A DNA stretch of 64,000 nt. Source: Aquimarina algicola. GTDB taxonomy: Bacteria; Bacteroidota; Bacteroidia; Flavobacteriales; Flavobacteriaceae. The stretch spans positions 434,001 through 498,000 of the forward strand of contig NZ_VFWZ01000001.1 of the NCBI RefSeq assembly GCF_006443095.1. The letters run 5' to 3'. Both the position numbers and the translations under genes were made by a program. The notes below the pieces were generated by a model, which saw only the letters and a program-made list of their open reading frames with translations, made no database searches and was not told the DNA's origin. Of the stretch, positions 53,155 through 60,708 are shown piece after piece. Each line of letters begins with the position of its first letter. The first letter of the stretch is position 1.

Positions 53155-54249
53155 TTAAACATTAAATAAGAAATGCATTACATCTCCATCGTTTACAACA
53201 TATGTTTTTCCTTCAACACCAAGTTTTCCGGCTTCTTTAACCTTTGATTCACTTCCATACTCGACAAAGTCATCGTATTTGATTACTTCTGCCCGAATAA
53301 AACCTTTTTCAAAATCTGTATGAATAACGCCTGCAGCTTCTGGTGCTGTTGCTCCAATATTAATTGTCCACGCTCTCACCTCTTTTACTCCGGCAGTAAA
53401 ATATGTTTGTTGATTTAATAACTTGTATGCAGCTCTTATAAGAACTGAAGAGCCTGGTTCTTTGAGTCCCATATCTTGTAAAAACAATTGTCGTTCTTCA
53501 TAATCTTCTAATTCTGTGATATCTGCTTCTGTTCCTACTGCCAAAACAATAACTTCTGCCTGTTCTGAAACAACAGCATCACGAACCTTTTTTACATACT
53601 CATTTCCATCTACGGCAGATCCTTCGTCAACATTGCAAACATATAAAACCGGCTTGTCTGTTATCAATTGTAATGGTTTTACATACGCAACATGATCATC
53701 TTCAGAAACATCAATTGCACGAACAGAAGTACCTGATTCTAGTCCATTTTTGAGTTGCAAAAGAATTGCTTCTTCTTTTTGCGCTTCTTTATTACCTGTT
53801 TTGGCGGCACGCTTTACTTTATCGAGCTTTTTTTCTATACTTTCCAGATCTTTGAGCTGTAACTCTATATCAATAGTTTCTTTATCTCTAATAGGATCAA
53901 CAGATCCATCTACGTGTACGATATTATCATTATCAAAGCAACGTAATACATGTATTATTGCATCTGTTTCTCTGATATTACCCAAAAATTGATTTCCTAA
54001 ACCTTCTCCTTTGCTTGCTCCCTTTACTAAGCCGGCAATATCAACAATTTCGACAGTGGCTGGAATTACTTTTTCTGGATTGACAAGCTCTTCTAATTTC
54101 TCCAATCTTGTATCAGGAACATTGACTACACCAATATTAGGCTCTATAGTACAAAAAGGAAAGTTTGCACTTTGAGCTTTGGCATTAGACAAACAATTAA
54201 ACAGTGTTGATTTTCCAACATTTGGTAACCCTACAATTCCTGCTTTCAT
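53155..54249 (-). CDS. ychF: Redox-regulated ATPase YchF (OBG-like)
   Basis: This 364-residue YchF is an ATP-specific member of the TRAFAC G-protein class, binding ribosomes and modulating translation. It shows GLPNVGKSTLFN at residues 7-18, switch DIAGLVKGASKGEGLGNQFL and YVCNVDEGSAVDG (the NKxD position is altered to a Asn-Val-Asp-Glu motif, as usual for ATP-binding). The C-terminal TGS-like domain ends in YVVNDGDVMHFLFNV. It has its own terminator and starts at ATG 54249. Confidence 0.95.
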   Translation of the reverse strand: MKAGIVGLPNVGKSTLFNCLSNAKAQSANFPFCTIEPNIGVVNVPDTRLEKLEELVNPEKVIPATVEIVDIAGLVKGASKGEGLGNQFLGNIRETDAIIHVLRCFDNDNIVHVDGSVDPIRDKETIDIELQLKDLESIEKKLDKVKRAAKTGNKEAQKEEAILLQLKNGLESGTSVRAIDVSEDDHVAYVKPLQLITDKPVLYVCNVDEGSAVDGNEYVKKVRDAVVSEQAEVIVLAVGTEADITELEDYEERQLFLQDMGLKEPGSSVLIRAAYKLLNQQTYFTAGVKEVRAWTINIGATAPEAAGVIHTDFEKGFIRAEVIKYDDFVEYGSESKVKEAGKLGVEGKTYVVNDGDVMHFLFNV

Positions 54250-54477
54250 AATAAATAAATATATATTTACGTAATTACGTATTTTGTATTAATGTATTTT
54301 TAAAAAATGCAAAGATAACAGTATTCTATTATAGTAAACAAATAGAGTTTTACAAGATAATATTATAAATTACGTTATTAACTTTAATTTGAATATAAAC
54401 GTACTGATTGCTATCTAATAAGCCATATTTATTAGTAGATCATATTTTATAAACTATGAAACCTAAAAATAAGTAAA

Positions 54478-55023
54478 ATGAGAACCCTAACAATTTTAAC
54501 CAATGTAGTATGTATGACTTGTTTTTTGTTTACCCATGCACAAGCAGATAGTAGCAATACTAAAAACTCTTCTACAGAAGTAGTCACAAAAATAATCAGA
54601 ATTAAAGGTCCTAATGGAGAAGAAAAAGTAATTACAAAAAAAGAAGTTATTACTAAAAAAAGTAAAATTGAACTTAATCCTGAAGATGAAAATAAGACAA
54701 ATCAATCAGCCACTTATTCTGATGAAGAAGTTCAAATCGAAAAATCAAGTGATTCTTCTGCTGATCAGACCTACACAAAAGTAGCAGACGAAAATGGTTT
54801 TACCATGACTTTTTCTGATAAATCAAAAGATAATACATTCAAAGTAAGACCAATTAATAAAGAATACTACATCGTAAGTTTAGACAACAACAACAATTTT
54901 TTTGGTTATTTTGATACTGAAAACAACTTTATTATTGAAACATATGACCATAAAATAGACAAGGTCATTACAACCATATACAAAGAAGTAAAGTCAACAG
55001 AAGAAGAACAAACAAATGAATAA
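54478..55023 (+). CDS. Secreted protein of unknown function
   Basis: This 181-residue protein has a signal peptide (LTILTNVVCMTCFLFTHAQA, residues 3-22). The mature part is Lys/Ser/Glu-rich (residues 25-95, with a repetitive KVITKKEVITKKSK), followed by a small strand domain (VRPINKEYYIVSLDNNNNF, FGYFDTENNFIIETYDHK). It ends in EEEQTNE. No family recognised. It precedes the 55-residue GG peptide gene by about 145 bp but is separated by a terminator, so the two are probably not co-transcribed. Confidence 0.68.
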   Translation: MRTLTILTNVVCMTCFLFTHAQADSSNTKNSSTEVVTKIIRIKGPNGEEKVITKKEVITKKSKIELNPEDENKTNQSATYSDEEVQIEKSSDSSADQTYTKVADENGFTMTFSDKSKDNTFKVRPINKEYYIVSLDNNNNFFGYFDTENNFIIETYDHKIDKVITTIYKEVKSTEEEQTNE

Positions 55024-55048
55024 TTATCTATCCAGATAATCTTAAAGG

Positions 55049-55073
55049 ACCGAGTTTTTACTCGGTTTTTTTT
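55049..55073 (+). terminator. Intrinsic terminator
   Basis: ACCGAG (55049-55054) and CTCGGT (55061-55066) form a 6-bp GC-rich stem followed by an eight-T run on the plus strand, 26 bp after the secreted-protein stop codon. Confidence 0.9.
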
Positions 55074-55169
55074 ATGGTTTATCAATACTAAAATTGATTG
55101 TAAAACTCAACACAATCAACGTGAGAAATCATTATATTTAAATTACATAAATCTTAAAACTATAAAGTC

Positions 55170-55337
55170 ATGTTACAAAGCATTTTAAATTTAAATGGAG
55201 TTCAAAAATTAGATAAAAAATCACAAACTGTGATTAAAGGAGGCGGATGGCCTAGAACAGAAGAGGATTGTTTAGCTTGTGGTGGTGAATGGGGCGCTCC
55301 TTTATGCTTGTTACCTTCTAATTCGCCATGCGCTTAA
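55170..55337 (+). CDS. Double-glycine leader peptide, candidate RiPP or bacteriocin-like precursor
   Basis: This 55-codon frame is too short for most gene callers. The N-terminal 25 residues (MLQSILNLNGVQKLDKK, then SQTVIKGG) form an amphipathic leader ending in GG, as in GG-leader peptides processed by C39-type ABC transporters and in Bacteroidota natural-product precursors. The remaining 30 residues (GWPRTEED to NSPCA) have four cysteines at 34, 37, 46 and 54 (DCLACGGEWG, PLCLLPS, SPCA), which suits disulfides or thioether rings. No transporter, peptidase or modifying enzyme lies within several kilobases, so it would be an orphan. The terminator right after it and an independent upstream region support transcription as a single gene. 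I infer a RiPP-like or secreted-signal peptide, not a proven one. Confidence 0.7.
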   Translation: MLQSILNLNGVQKLDKKSQTVIKGGGWPRTEEDCLACGGEWGAPLCLLPSNSPCA

Positions 55338-55385
55338 AGAATATAAGATAATATATTCTTTATTTTAATATAGAATATTTACAAA

Positions 55386-55420
55386 AATAAAGGTCAAACA
55401 GTTAATGTTTGACCTTTATT
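55386..55420 (+). terminator. Hairpin terminator after the GG-leader peptide
   Basis: AATAAAGGTCAAAC (55386-55399) and GTTTGACCTTTATT (55407-55420) form a perfect 14-bp stem with a 7-nt loop, 49 bp after the peptide stop codon. Confidence 0.8.
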
Positions 55421-55513
55421 CATAAAAAACAAAAAACTATATAATAATTTAAGTTAATTTAACTCATAATATATATATTTAAAGCATTAACCATTTTAAA
55501 TATATATAGTTTT

Positions 55514-58333
55514 ATGAAAAAACTCACATTATTCGTATTCACATTATACACTCATCTTTTTTTTGCACAACAAACCGTCACCGGTACAGTATATGATTCC
55601 AATGGCTCTCCACTTCCAGGAGTTAATATCATTGAAAAAGGAACTCAGAATGGTTCCACTACAGATTTTGATGGCAAATACACTATAGAAGTAGTTAGTG
55701 ACGCTACATTAGTTTATACCTATATCGGGTTTGAAACACAAGAAATTGCAGTAAATTCTCAATCTTCAATAAACGTAACTTTAGTTAGCGGCTCTCAATT
55801 AGATGAAATTATTTTAGTAGGTTCTAGAGCATTACCAAGAAGTAATACAACGACTTCTTTACCTATCGATGTATTACCAGCAAAAGAACTAACCGCTACC
55901 GGTCAAATCACATTTGACAAGGCATTACAATACAAAATTCCTTCTTTTAATACCGTACAAACTCCGGTAAATGATGCTACTTCTTTATTGGACCCTTATG
56001 AGATAAGAAATATGGGACCTAGTAGAACACTTATTTTGATTAATGGAAAACGAAAAAACTTAAGCGCTCTATTATATACGCAAACTTCGCCTGGTAGAGG
56101 TGAAACCGGAGCAGATATATCCGTTATACCAACTGATGCTATTAAACGAGTAGAAATATTAAGGGATGGAGCTTCTGCACAATATGGATCTGATGCCATT
56201 GCCGGAGTAATGAATATTATTCTAAAAGATAGTCCGGACGAGGGAACTGCAATCTTAAGAACAGGAATAACCTCTGAAGGTGACGGCGAAACGATTGGTA
56301 TTAGTATTAATAACGGAAGTACTATTGGTGATAACAAAGGTTTTTTTAATTATACTTTGGACTTTTCAAAAGTTAATCTCGCTAACCGCCCGGGCACCGT
56401 AGATACTCTCGGAGAATCTGTTGATTTTGAAGCTAATATAAATGATGTTCAAAATTTTTTAAACCAATACCCTGATGCTTTGAATATTAATGGATCTCCC
56501 GAAACATCTTCTGCAAAATTTTTGGTTAACGGAGGGTACGACATCAATGAGAACATTCAAATTTATATGAATGCTGCCTATGTCTATAAAAAAGCAAATA
56601 GTTTTGCCAATTTCAGAACGCCATATTGGAGGACTTTAGATGACTTTCCTTATCTACAAGATTTTTTTCCAAATGGTCCGAATAGAGAATATATAGGGTA
56701 TTTACCTACTTTTGAAGGAAATCTGAATGATTATAATGGTACTATTGGCTTTAAAACACAAAAAAATGGCTGGAACTACGATGTTAGCTACACTACGGGA
56801 GGTAATTCTCAAGAATACACAGTAAATAACTCTCAAAACGGAAATTCTGTGTTTGCTCCCAGTTTTGATGATGCTAATAATAATGGTATCCCCGATCCTG
56901 GAGAAAATTTTATCCCAATAGAATTATATAGAGAAAATAGTCCTATATCTTTTGATCCCGGAGGAACAAAATTTAGACATAGTGTTGGTAATATCGATAT
57001 TGCCAAAGCACTTTCAGATTATGTAAGCATTGGATTTGGAGCAGAATTCAGAACAGAGACTTTTGAAATTCTAGAAGGTGACTTAGCTTCGTATGATGGT
57101 GGTGGTGCAGATTCTTTTGCAGGAAACAGACCTGAGAATTCAGGAAAATTTAATCGATACAATTTTGGAGGCTATTTTGATCTTTCGGCAGATATTACCA
57201 AAGATTTTTTAGTAAATGGAACCATAAGAGTAGAAGATTACAGTGATTTTGGAGAGGCTTTTGTTTGGAAACTGAGCTCTCGATATAAGTTTTTAGACGA
57301 TAGGCTTACACTTAGAGCATCTGTATCTACAGGGTTTAGAGCCCCTACTCTACATCAAATCTATACCCAAAGAACCCAGTTTTCTTTTGTCGCAGGACAA
57401 GGTATACAAGTTGGTGGTTTTATTAATAACGTTTCTCCACAAGCACGAATTTTAGGGATTCCTAGATTAGATGCAGAAGAATCCACTAATATTACTGCTG
57501 GTTTGGGAGTGAAGATTAATAAAAATATCAATTTTACAGTAGATTATTACAATATTCAGGTTGACGACAGAATCGTCCTAAGTACCGAAATAGGACCTAC
57601 AACACAAGGAAATACAGCTCTGGATCAAATTTTGCAAGACAACAACCTCTCTGATCTTAGCTTTTTTGTAAATGCTATAGACACTCGTACTTCTGGAATT
57701 GATGTAGTTGCAAATTACAGAAACATTGCAATTGCAAATGGCAATCTTGGGATTAGCTTATCTGGTAATTATACTTTTCAAAATGAAAGAGATGGTAATG
57801 TCAAAAATCCATCTTTGGTACAACAAGCTGGGCAATCTGTTGTAAATGATACTCAAGAAGCTTTGTTTTTTACGTCACGACCAGAATTCAAAGCAATACT
57901 AGGTGCAAATTACAATATTGGTAAATTCAATTTTGCGCTTAATAATACTTTATTTGGCCCTACTAAATTTAGAAATCAAGGTTTGCAAGACTTAGAAGAC
58001 TTAGTGGGTGGAAATCCTGCCGATAGCGACGGAGGTTCAGATTTGGGTGTAGAATTCATGACAAAAGTAGTTACTGATTTAGCAATAAACTTTGAAGCTA
58101 CAGACAAATTATCCGTTATTTTTAATGTAAATAATATATTTGATGTGTTACCTGAGTGGGAGTTTAAATCACTAACTCCCACAGGAGATGCTGTCTTAAA
58201 CGATCCCGATGCAACTAAAACAGCATTCAACTTAGTGACATTTAATGGTAGATATGAGCAAATGTCTTATGATGGCTTTCATTTTAGCCAATTAGGAACA
58301 TTATTTAATCTTTCTTTAAACTATAAATTATAA
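55514..58333 (+). CDS. TonB-dependent receptor with carboxypeptidase-regulatory-like N-terminal domain
   Basis: This 939-residue outer-membrane protein has a signal peptide (LTLFVFTLYTHLFFAQ, residues 4-19), a CarboxypepD_reg-like domain (about 20-95, VTGTVYDSNGSPLPGVNI), a plug (about 100-240, with IRNMGPSRTLILINGKR, IKRVEILRDGASAQYGSDAIAGVMNI split about residues 211-237) and a 22-strand barrel ending in YKL. The FRAPTLHQIY motif of the barrel is at about 615. No SusD-like partner lies downstream, so it is a stand-alone receptor, not a SusC; the ligand could be an iron chelate or small organic compound. It lies 176 bp after the GG peptide gene. Confidence 0.93.
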   Translation: MKKLTLFVFTLYTHLFFAQQTVTGTVYDSNGSPLPGVNIIEKGTQNGSTTDFDGKYTIEVVSDATLVYTYIGFETQEIAVNSQSSINVTLVSGSQLDEIILVGSRALPRSNTTTSLPIDVLPAKELTATGQITFDKALQYKIPSFNTVQTPVNDATSLLDPYEIRNMGPSRTLILINGKRKNLSALLYTQTSPGRGETGADISVIPTDAIKRVEILRDGASAQYGSDAIAGVMNIILKDSPDEGTAILRTGITSEGDGETIGISINNGSTIGDNKGFFNYTLDFSKVNLANRPGTVDTLGESVDFEANINDVQNFLNQYPDALNINGSPETSSAKFLVNGGYDINENIQIYMNAAYVYKKANSFANFRTPYWRTLDDFPYLQDFFPNGPNREYIGYLPTFEGNLNDYNGTIGFKTQKNGWNYDVSYTTGGNSQEYTVNNSQNGNSVFAPSFDDANNNGIPDPGENFIPIELYRENSPISFDPGGTKFRHSVGNIDIAKALSDYVSIGFGAEFRTETFEILEGDLASYDGGGADSFAGNRPENSGKFNRYNFGGYFDLSADITKDFLVNGTIRVEDYSDFGEAFVWKLSSRYKFLDDRLTLRASVSTGFRAPTLHQIYTQRTQFSFVAGQGIQVGGFINNVSPQARILGIPRLDAEESTNITAGLGVKINKNINFTVDYYNIQVDDRIVLSTEIGPTTQGNTALDQILQDNNLSDLSFFVNAIDTRTSGIDVVANYRNIAIANGNLGISLSGNYTFQNERDGNVKNPSLVQQAGQSVVNDTQEALFFTSRPEFKAILGANYNIGKFNFALNNTLFGPTKFRNQGLQDLEDLVGGNPADSDGGSDLGVEFMTKVVTDLAINFEATDKLSVIFNVNNIFDVLPEWEFKSLTPTGDAVLNDPDATKTAFNLVTFNGRYEQMSYDGFHFSQLGTLFNLSLNYKL

Positions 58334-58354
58334 CAATCTCATTTTAAAAACATT

Positions 58355-58444
58355 AGAACTGTTTATATTTGAATCATTGGTTTTAAAAATACCATTATTA
58401 ATCATATTGATTGATGATACTACATTCAAATTTTAAACAGTTCT
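58355..58444. repeat. Long inverted repeat (20-bp arms) after the TonB receptor gene
   Basis: AGAACTGTTTATATTTGAAT (58355-58374) is the near-perfect inverse of 58424-58444, with one substitution and one extra base. The 49-bp interior contains two smaller hairpins: TGGT...ACCA (58378-58394) and ATCAT...ATGAT (58401-58418). As RNA it would form a branched structure followed by a T-rich stretch, compatible with a terminator of the receptor gene. As DNA its ends resemble terminal inverted repeats of a tiny non-coding mobile element; no target-site duplication was identified. Confidence 0.6.
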
Positions 58445-58509
58445 TTGTTTTTACACAAAACTTTCGTTAAAAAATACTATATAATTTAGGCAACAAGTGG
58501 AATAGGTCT

Positions 58510-58517
58510 TAATTTTG
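58510..58517 (+). promoter_or_regulatory. Predicted -7 promoter element for the MscS gene
   Basis: TAATTTTG, followed by C, matches TAnnTTTG and lies 21 bp before the ATG at 58539. A matching -33 TTG was not seen. Confidence 0.4.
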
Positions 58518-58538
58518 CACGAAATTTAGAATTCATTC

Positions 58539-59777
58539 ATGAAAGATCTTACCCGTTATTTCTATAATCTTTTTATTTCTAATGGAGTATCTGAAAATAC
58601 CGCAGAATATTTAAATGTAATTATTGGGATTGTAATACTCGTCATCATTATATTCATTATAGATTTTGTAATGAAAAAAGTATTTGTAGCAATCTTCAGA
58701 GCATATGCTTCTCGATCTAAAAATACATTTGATGATTATCTGGTAAAAAACAAGACCTTTGATTATCTCGCACATATTGTACCTCTTTGGTTAATTATTT
58801 GGATAGTACCAAAGCTTTTTTTAGCATTTCCCAAAGCTGAAAAATACTTAGAAAACCTTTTTAATATCATGGCCGTTGTACTGGTTATTTGGATTTTAAG
58901 AAGTATCCTAAGAACATTCAGAGATTTTTTAAAATCGCTTCCTTCTTTCAAAGACAAACCAATTGACAGCTATGTACAGGTATTCATGATATTTGTATGG
59001 TTGATTGGGGGGATTTTGGTTTTTTCTCTTATGACAGGAAAATCTATTTGGGCATTTCTTACTGCACTAGGAGCAATGTCTGCTGTACTCTTGCTAATAT
59101 TCAAAGATACTATTCTTGGGTTTGTTGCCAGTATACAAGTAGCAGTAAATGATACTGTGAGGATTGGAGATTGGATAACGATGGAAAAATATGGTGCAGA
59201 TGGTGATGTGATCGAAATCAATTTATCATCTGTAAAAGTTCAAAATTTTGATAAAACTATTACCACTATACCAACCTATTACCTTACTTCAGAATCATTT
59301 AGAAACTGGCGAGGAATGATGAATTCTGGCGGGAGAAGAATCAAACGATCTTTATTAATAAAGACCTCTAGTATTACCTTTCTCTCTGATGATGATATCA
59401 AACAGCTTAAAAACATTGAAATCATCAAAGATTACCTTGAAAACCTTCAAGAAACTATAACAAAGCATAATACAGAGCAAAAAATAGATAAAAGCTTATT
59501 GATAAACGGTCGTAACTTATCCAACATGGGAATATTTAGAGTTTATGTAGAATTATATTTACAAAACCACCCATATATCAATAAAGAAATGACTATTATG
59601 AGTCGACAGCTTGCTCCTACTGCACAAGGAACACCTCTAGAGATCTATGCTTTTAGTAACGATAAGGTGTGGAAAAACTATGAAAAAATAATGGCAGATA
59701 TTTTTGATCATTTGCTTGCTGCTATTCCCTATTTTAAATTGGAAGTCTTTGAATTTAATTACAACACAGATATATAA
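58539..59777 (+). CDS. MscS family mechanosensitive ion channel
   Basis: This 412-residue protein resembles the YbdG-type small-conductance channels: helices at about 23-45, 85-110 (LAFPKAEKYLENLFNIMAV), 145-165 and the pore-lining one (MSAVLLLIFKDTILGFVASIQV split about 184-203). The MscS beta domain follows with DTVRIGDWITMEK and the family's VKVQNFDKTITTIPTYYL. A C-terminal alpha/beta domain (265-400) completes it. It protects against hypo-osmotic shock. It is followed after 6 bp by the DUF3817 gene. Confidence 0.92.
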   Translation: MKDLTRYFYNLFISNGVSENTAEYLNVIIGIVILVIIIFIIDFVMKKVFVAIFRAYASRSKNTFDDYLVKNKTFDYLAHIVPLWLIIWIVPKLFLAFPKAEKYLENLFNIMAVVLVIWILRSILRTFRDFLKSLPSFKDKPIDSYVQVFMIFVWLIGGILVFSLMTGKSIWAFLTALGAMSAVLLLIFKDTILGFVASIQVAVNDTVRIGDWITMEKYGADGDVIEINLSSVKVQNFDKTITTIPTYYLTSESFRNWRGMMNSGGRRIKRSLLIKTSSITFLSDDDIKQLKNIEIIKDYLENLQETITKHNTEQKIDKSLLINGRNLSNMGIFRVYVELYLQNHPYINKEMTIMSRQLAPTAQGTPLEIYAFSNDKVWKNYEKIMADIFDHLLAAIPYFKLEVFEFNYNTDI

Positions 59778-59783
59778 AATATT

Positions 59784-60056
59784 ATGATTAAAAGTTTTAG
59801 AATTATCAGTTATCTAGAAGGTATATCTTATCTTTTGATTCTTTTTGTGACTATGCCATTAAAATACATGTTCGAATCTCCCGAACCTAATAAGGTAATC
59901 GGTATGGCACATGGTTTTCTATTTTTGATCTATATCGTATTTGCTTTTCTTGTAAAACCTGAAAAACAGTGGGATAATAAAACATTGTTTATAGTTTTGT
60001 TATGTTCAATTATTCCTTTTGGAACCTTTTGGATGGACCGAAAGTATCTTACTTAA
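59784..60056 (+). CDS. DUF3817 family membrane protein
   Basis: This 90-residue protein has three hydrophobic helices (about 7-27, 43-62 and 70-88) with the DUF3817 pattern GISYLLILFVTMPLKY and MAHGFLFLIYIV; the C-terminus is PFGTFWMDRKYL. Function unknown. It is 6 bp downstream of the MscS gene and probably co-transcribed. Its stop shares the bases TTAA with the stop of the convergent gene. Confidence 0.88.
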   Translation: MIKSFRIISYLEGISYLLILFVTMPLKYMFESPEPNKVIGMAHGFLFLIYIVFAFLVKPEKQWDNKTLFIVLLCSIIPFGTFWMDRKYLT

Positions 60057-60625
60057 AAATCTATACTACCATTAAAATCTCCTTCATCAAAACTGTGCAA
60101 ATTAAGCACGCTATGTAGCCTTCCCCCTGGTTTAGGTTGTAGAGACAAACTACCTGTTTGTATCGCAATCGGACTACCATTAAACAAAACTTCTAAAATA
60201 GTATTACTTACTTGTTCACAATTACAATTTGGATTATAAAAATGGTAATTAAAATCATTAGGGTTTGACGTTGCAATAATCAACTCTAATATATCACCTG
60301 TATCTAGGTTATAGATAAGTCTCTCTTGTTCACTTTGATGAGAAGCCACCAAAGAAGCATTAGTAACTTGATAATGATAGTTACCAATTGGTGTATTCTG
60401 ATTATCAATAAAACCAAAAGTATGATGACATGTGTGATTACATCTATGCACGATTACTGGTCTTTTGGATGGAACAGGTCTTCTGCTTACTACGACAACA
60501 TCAGGTAATGGTAGCCCAATTTGAACTCCAATAGAGACTCCTCCTCCTATTCGAATTTGAGCACTGTTAAATTGAAAAGAAAAGACAAATAAAAATAATA
60601 CTAAAAAAGATTTTGTGTTTTTCAT
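60053..60625 (-). CDS. Secreted protein of unknown function
   Basis: I use ATG 60625 (190 residues), which puts the signal peptide first (MKNTKSFLVLFLFVFSFQF, cleavage near NSAQ at residue 23); an in-frame start at 60673 would add sixteen residues. The mature protein has a Gly/Pro/Val-rich start (GGGVSIGVQIGLPLPDVVVV), a His/Cys-rich segment (HRCNHTCHHTFG) that may bind metal, and a C-terminal strand region. No family recognised. It is convergent with DUF3817. Confidence 0.7.
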   Translation of the reverse strand: MKNTKSFLVLFLFVFSFQFNSAQIRIGGGVSIGVQIGLPLPDVVVVSRRPVPSKRPVIVHRCNHTCHHTFGFIDNQNTPIGNYHYQVTNASLVASHQSEQERLIYNLDTGDILELIIATSNPNDFNYHFYNPNCNCEQVSNTILEVLFNGSPIAIQTGSLSLQPKPGGRLHSVLNLHSFDEGDFNGSIDF

Positions 60626-60708
60626 GATTGTAGTCTTGATAATAATGTTGTTAATTATCAAACTATATGCCATGAATAAAAACTATTCTATTTCTAAATA
60701 AACTAAGG

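Noticed and set aside
54478-55337. Secreted protein and GG peptide as one RiPP operon
   Set aside because: A GC-rich stem with an eight-T run (55049-55073) separates the two genes, and the secreted protein has no enzyme motif.
55170-58333. TonB receptor as the uptake partner of the GG peptide
   Set aside because: A perfect hairpin (55386-55420) lies between them, and the receptor shows no peptide-specific feature; proximity alone is not evidence.
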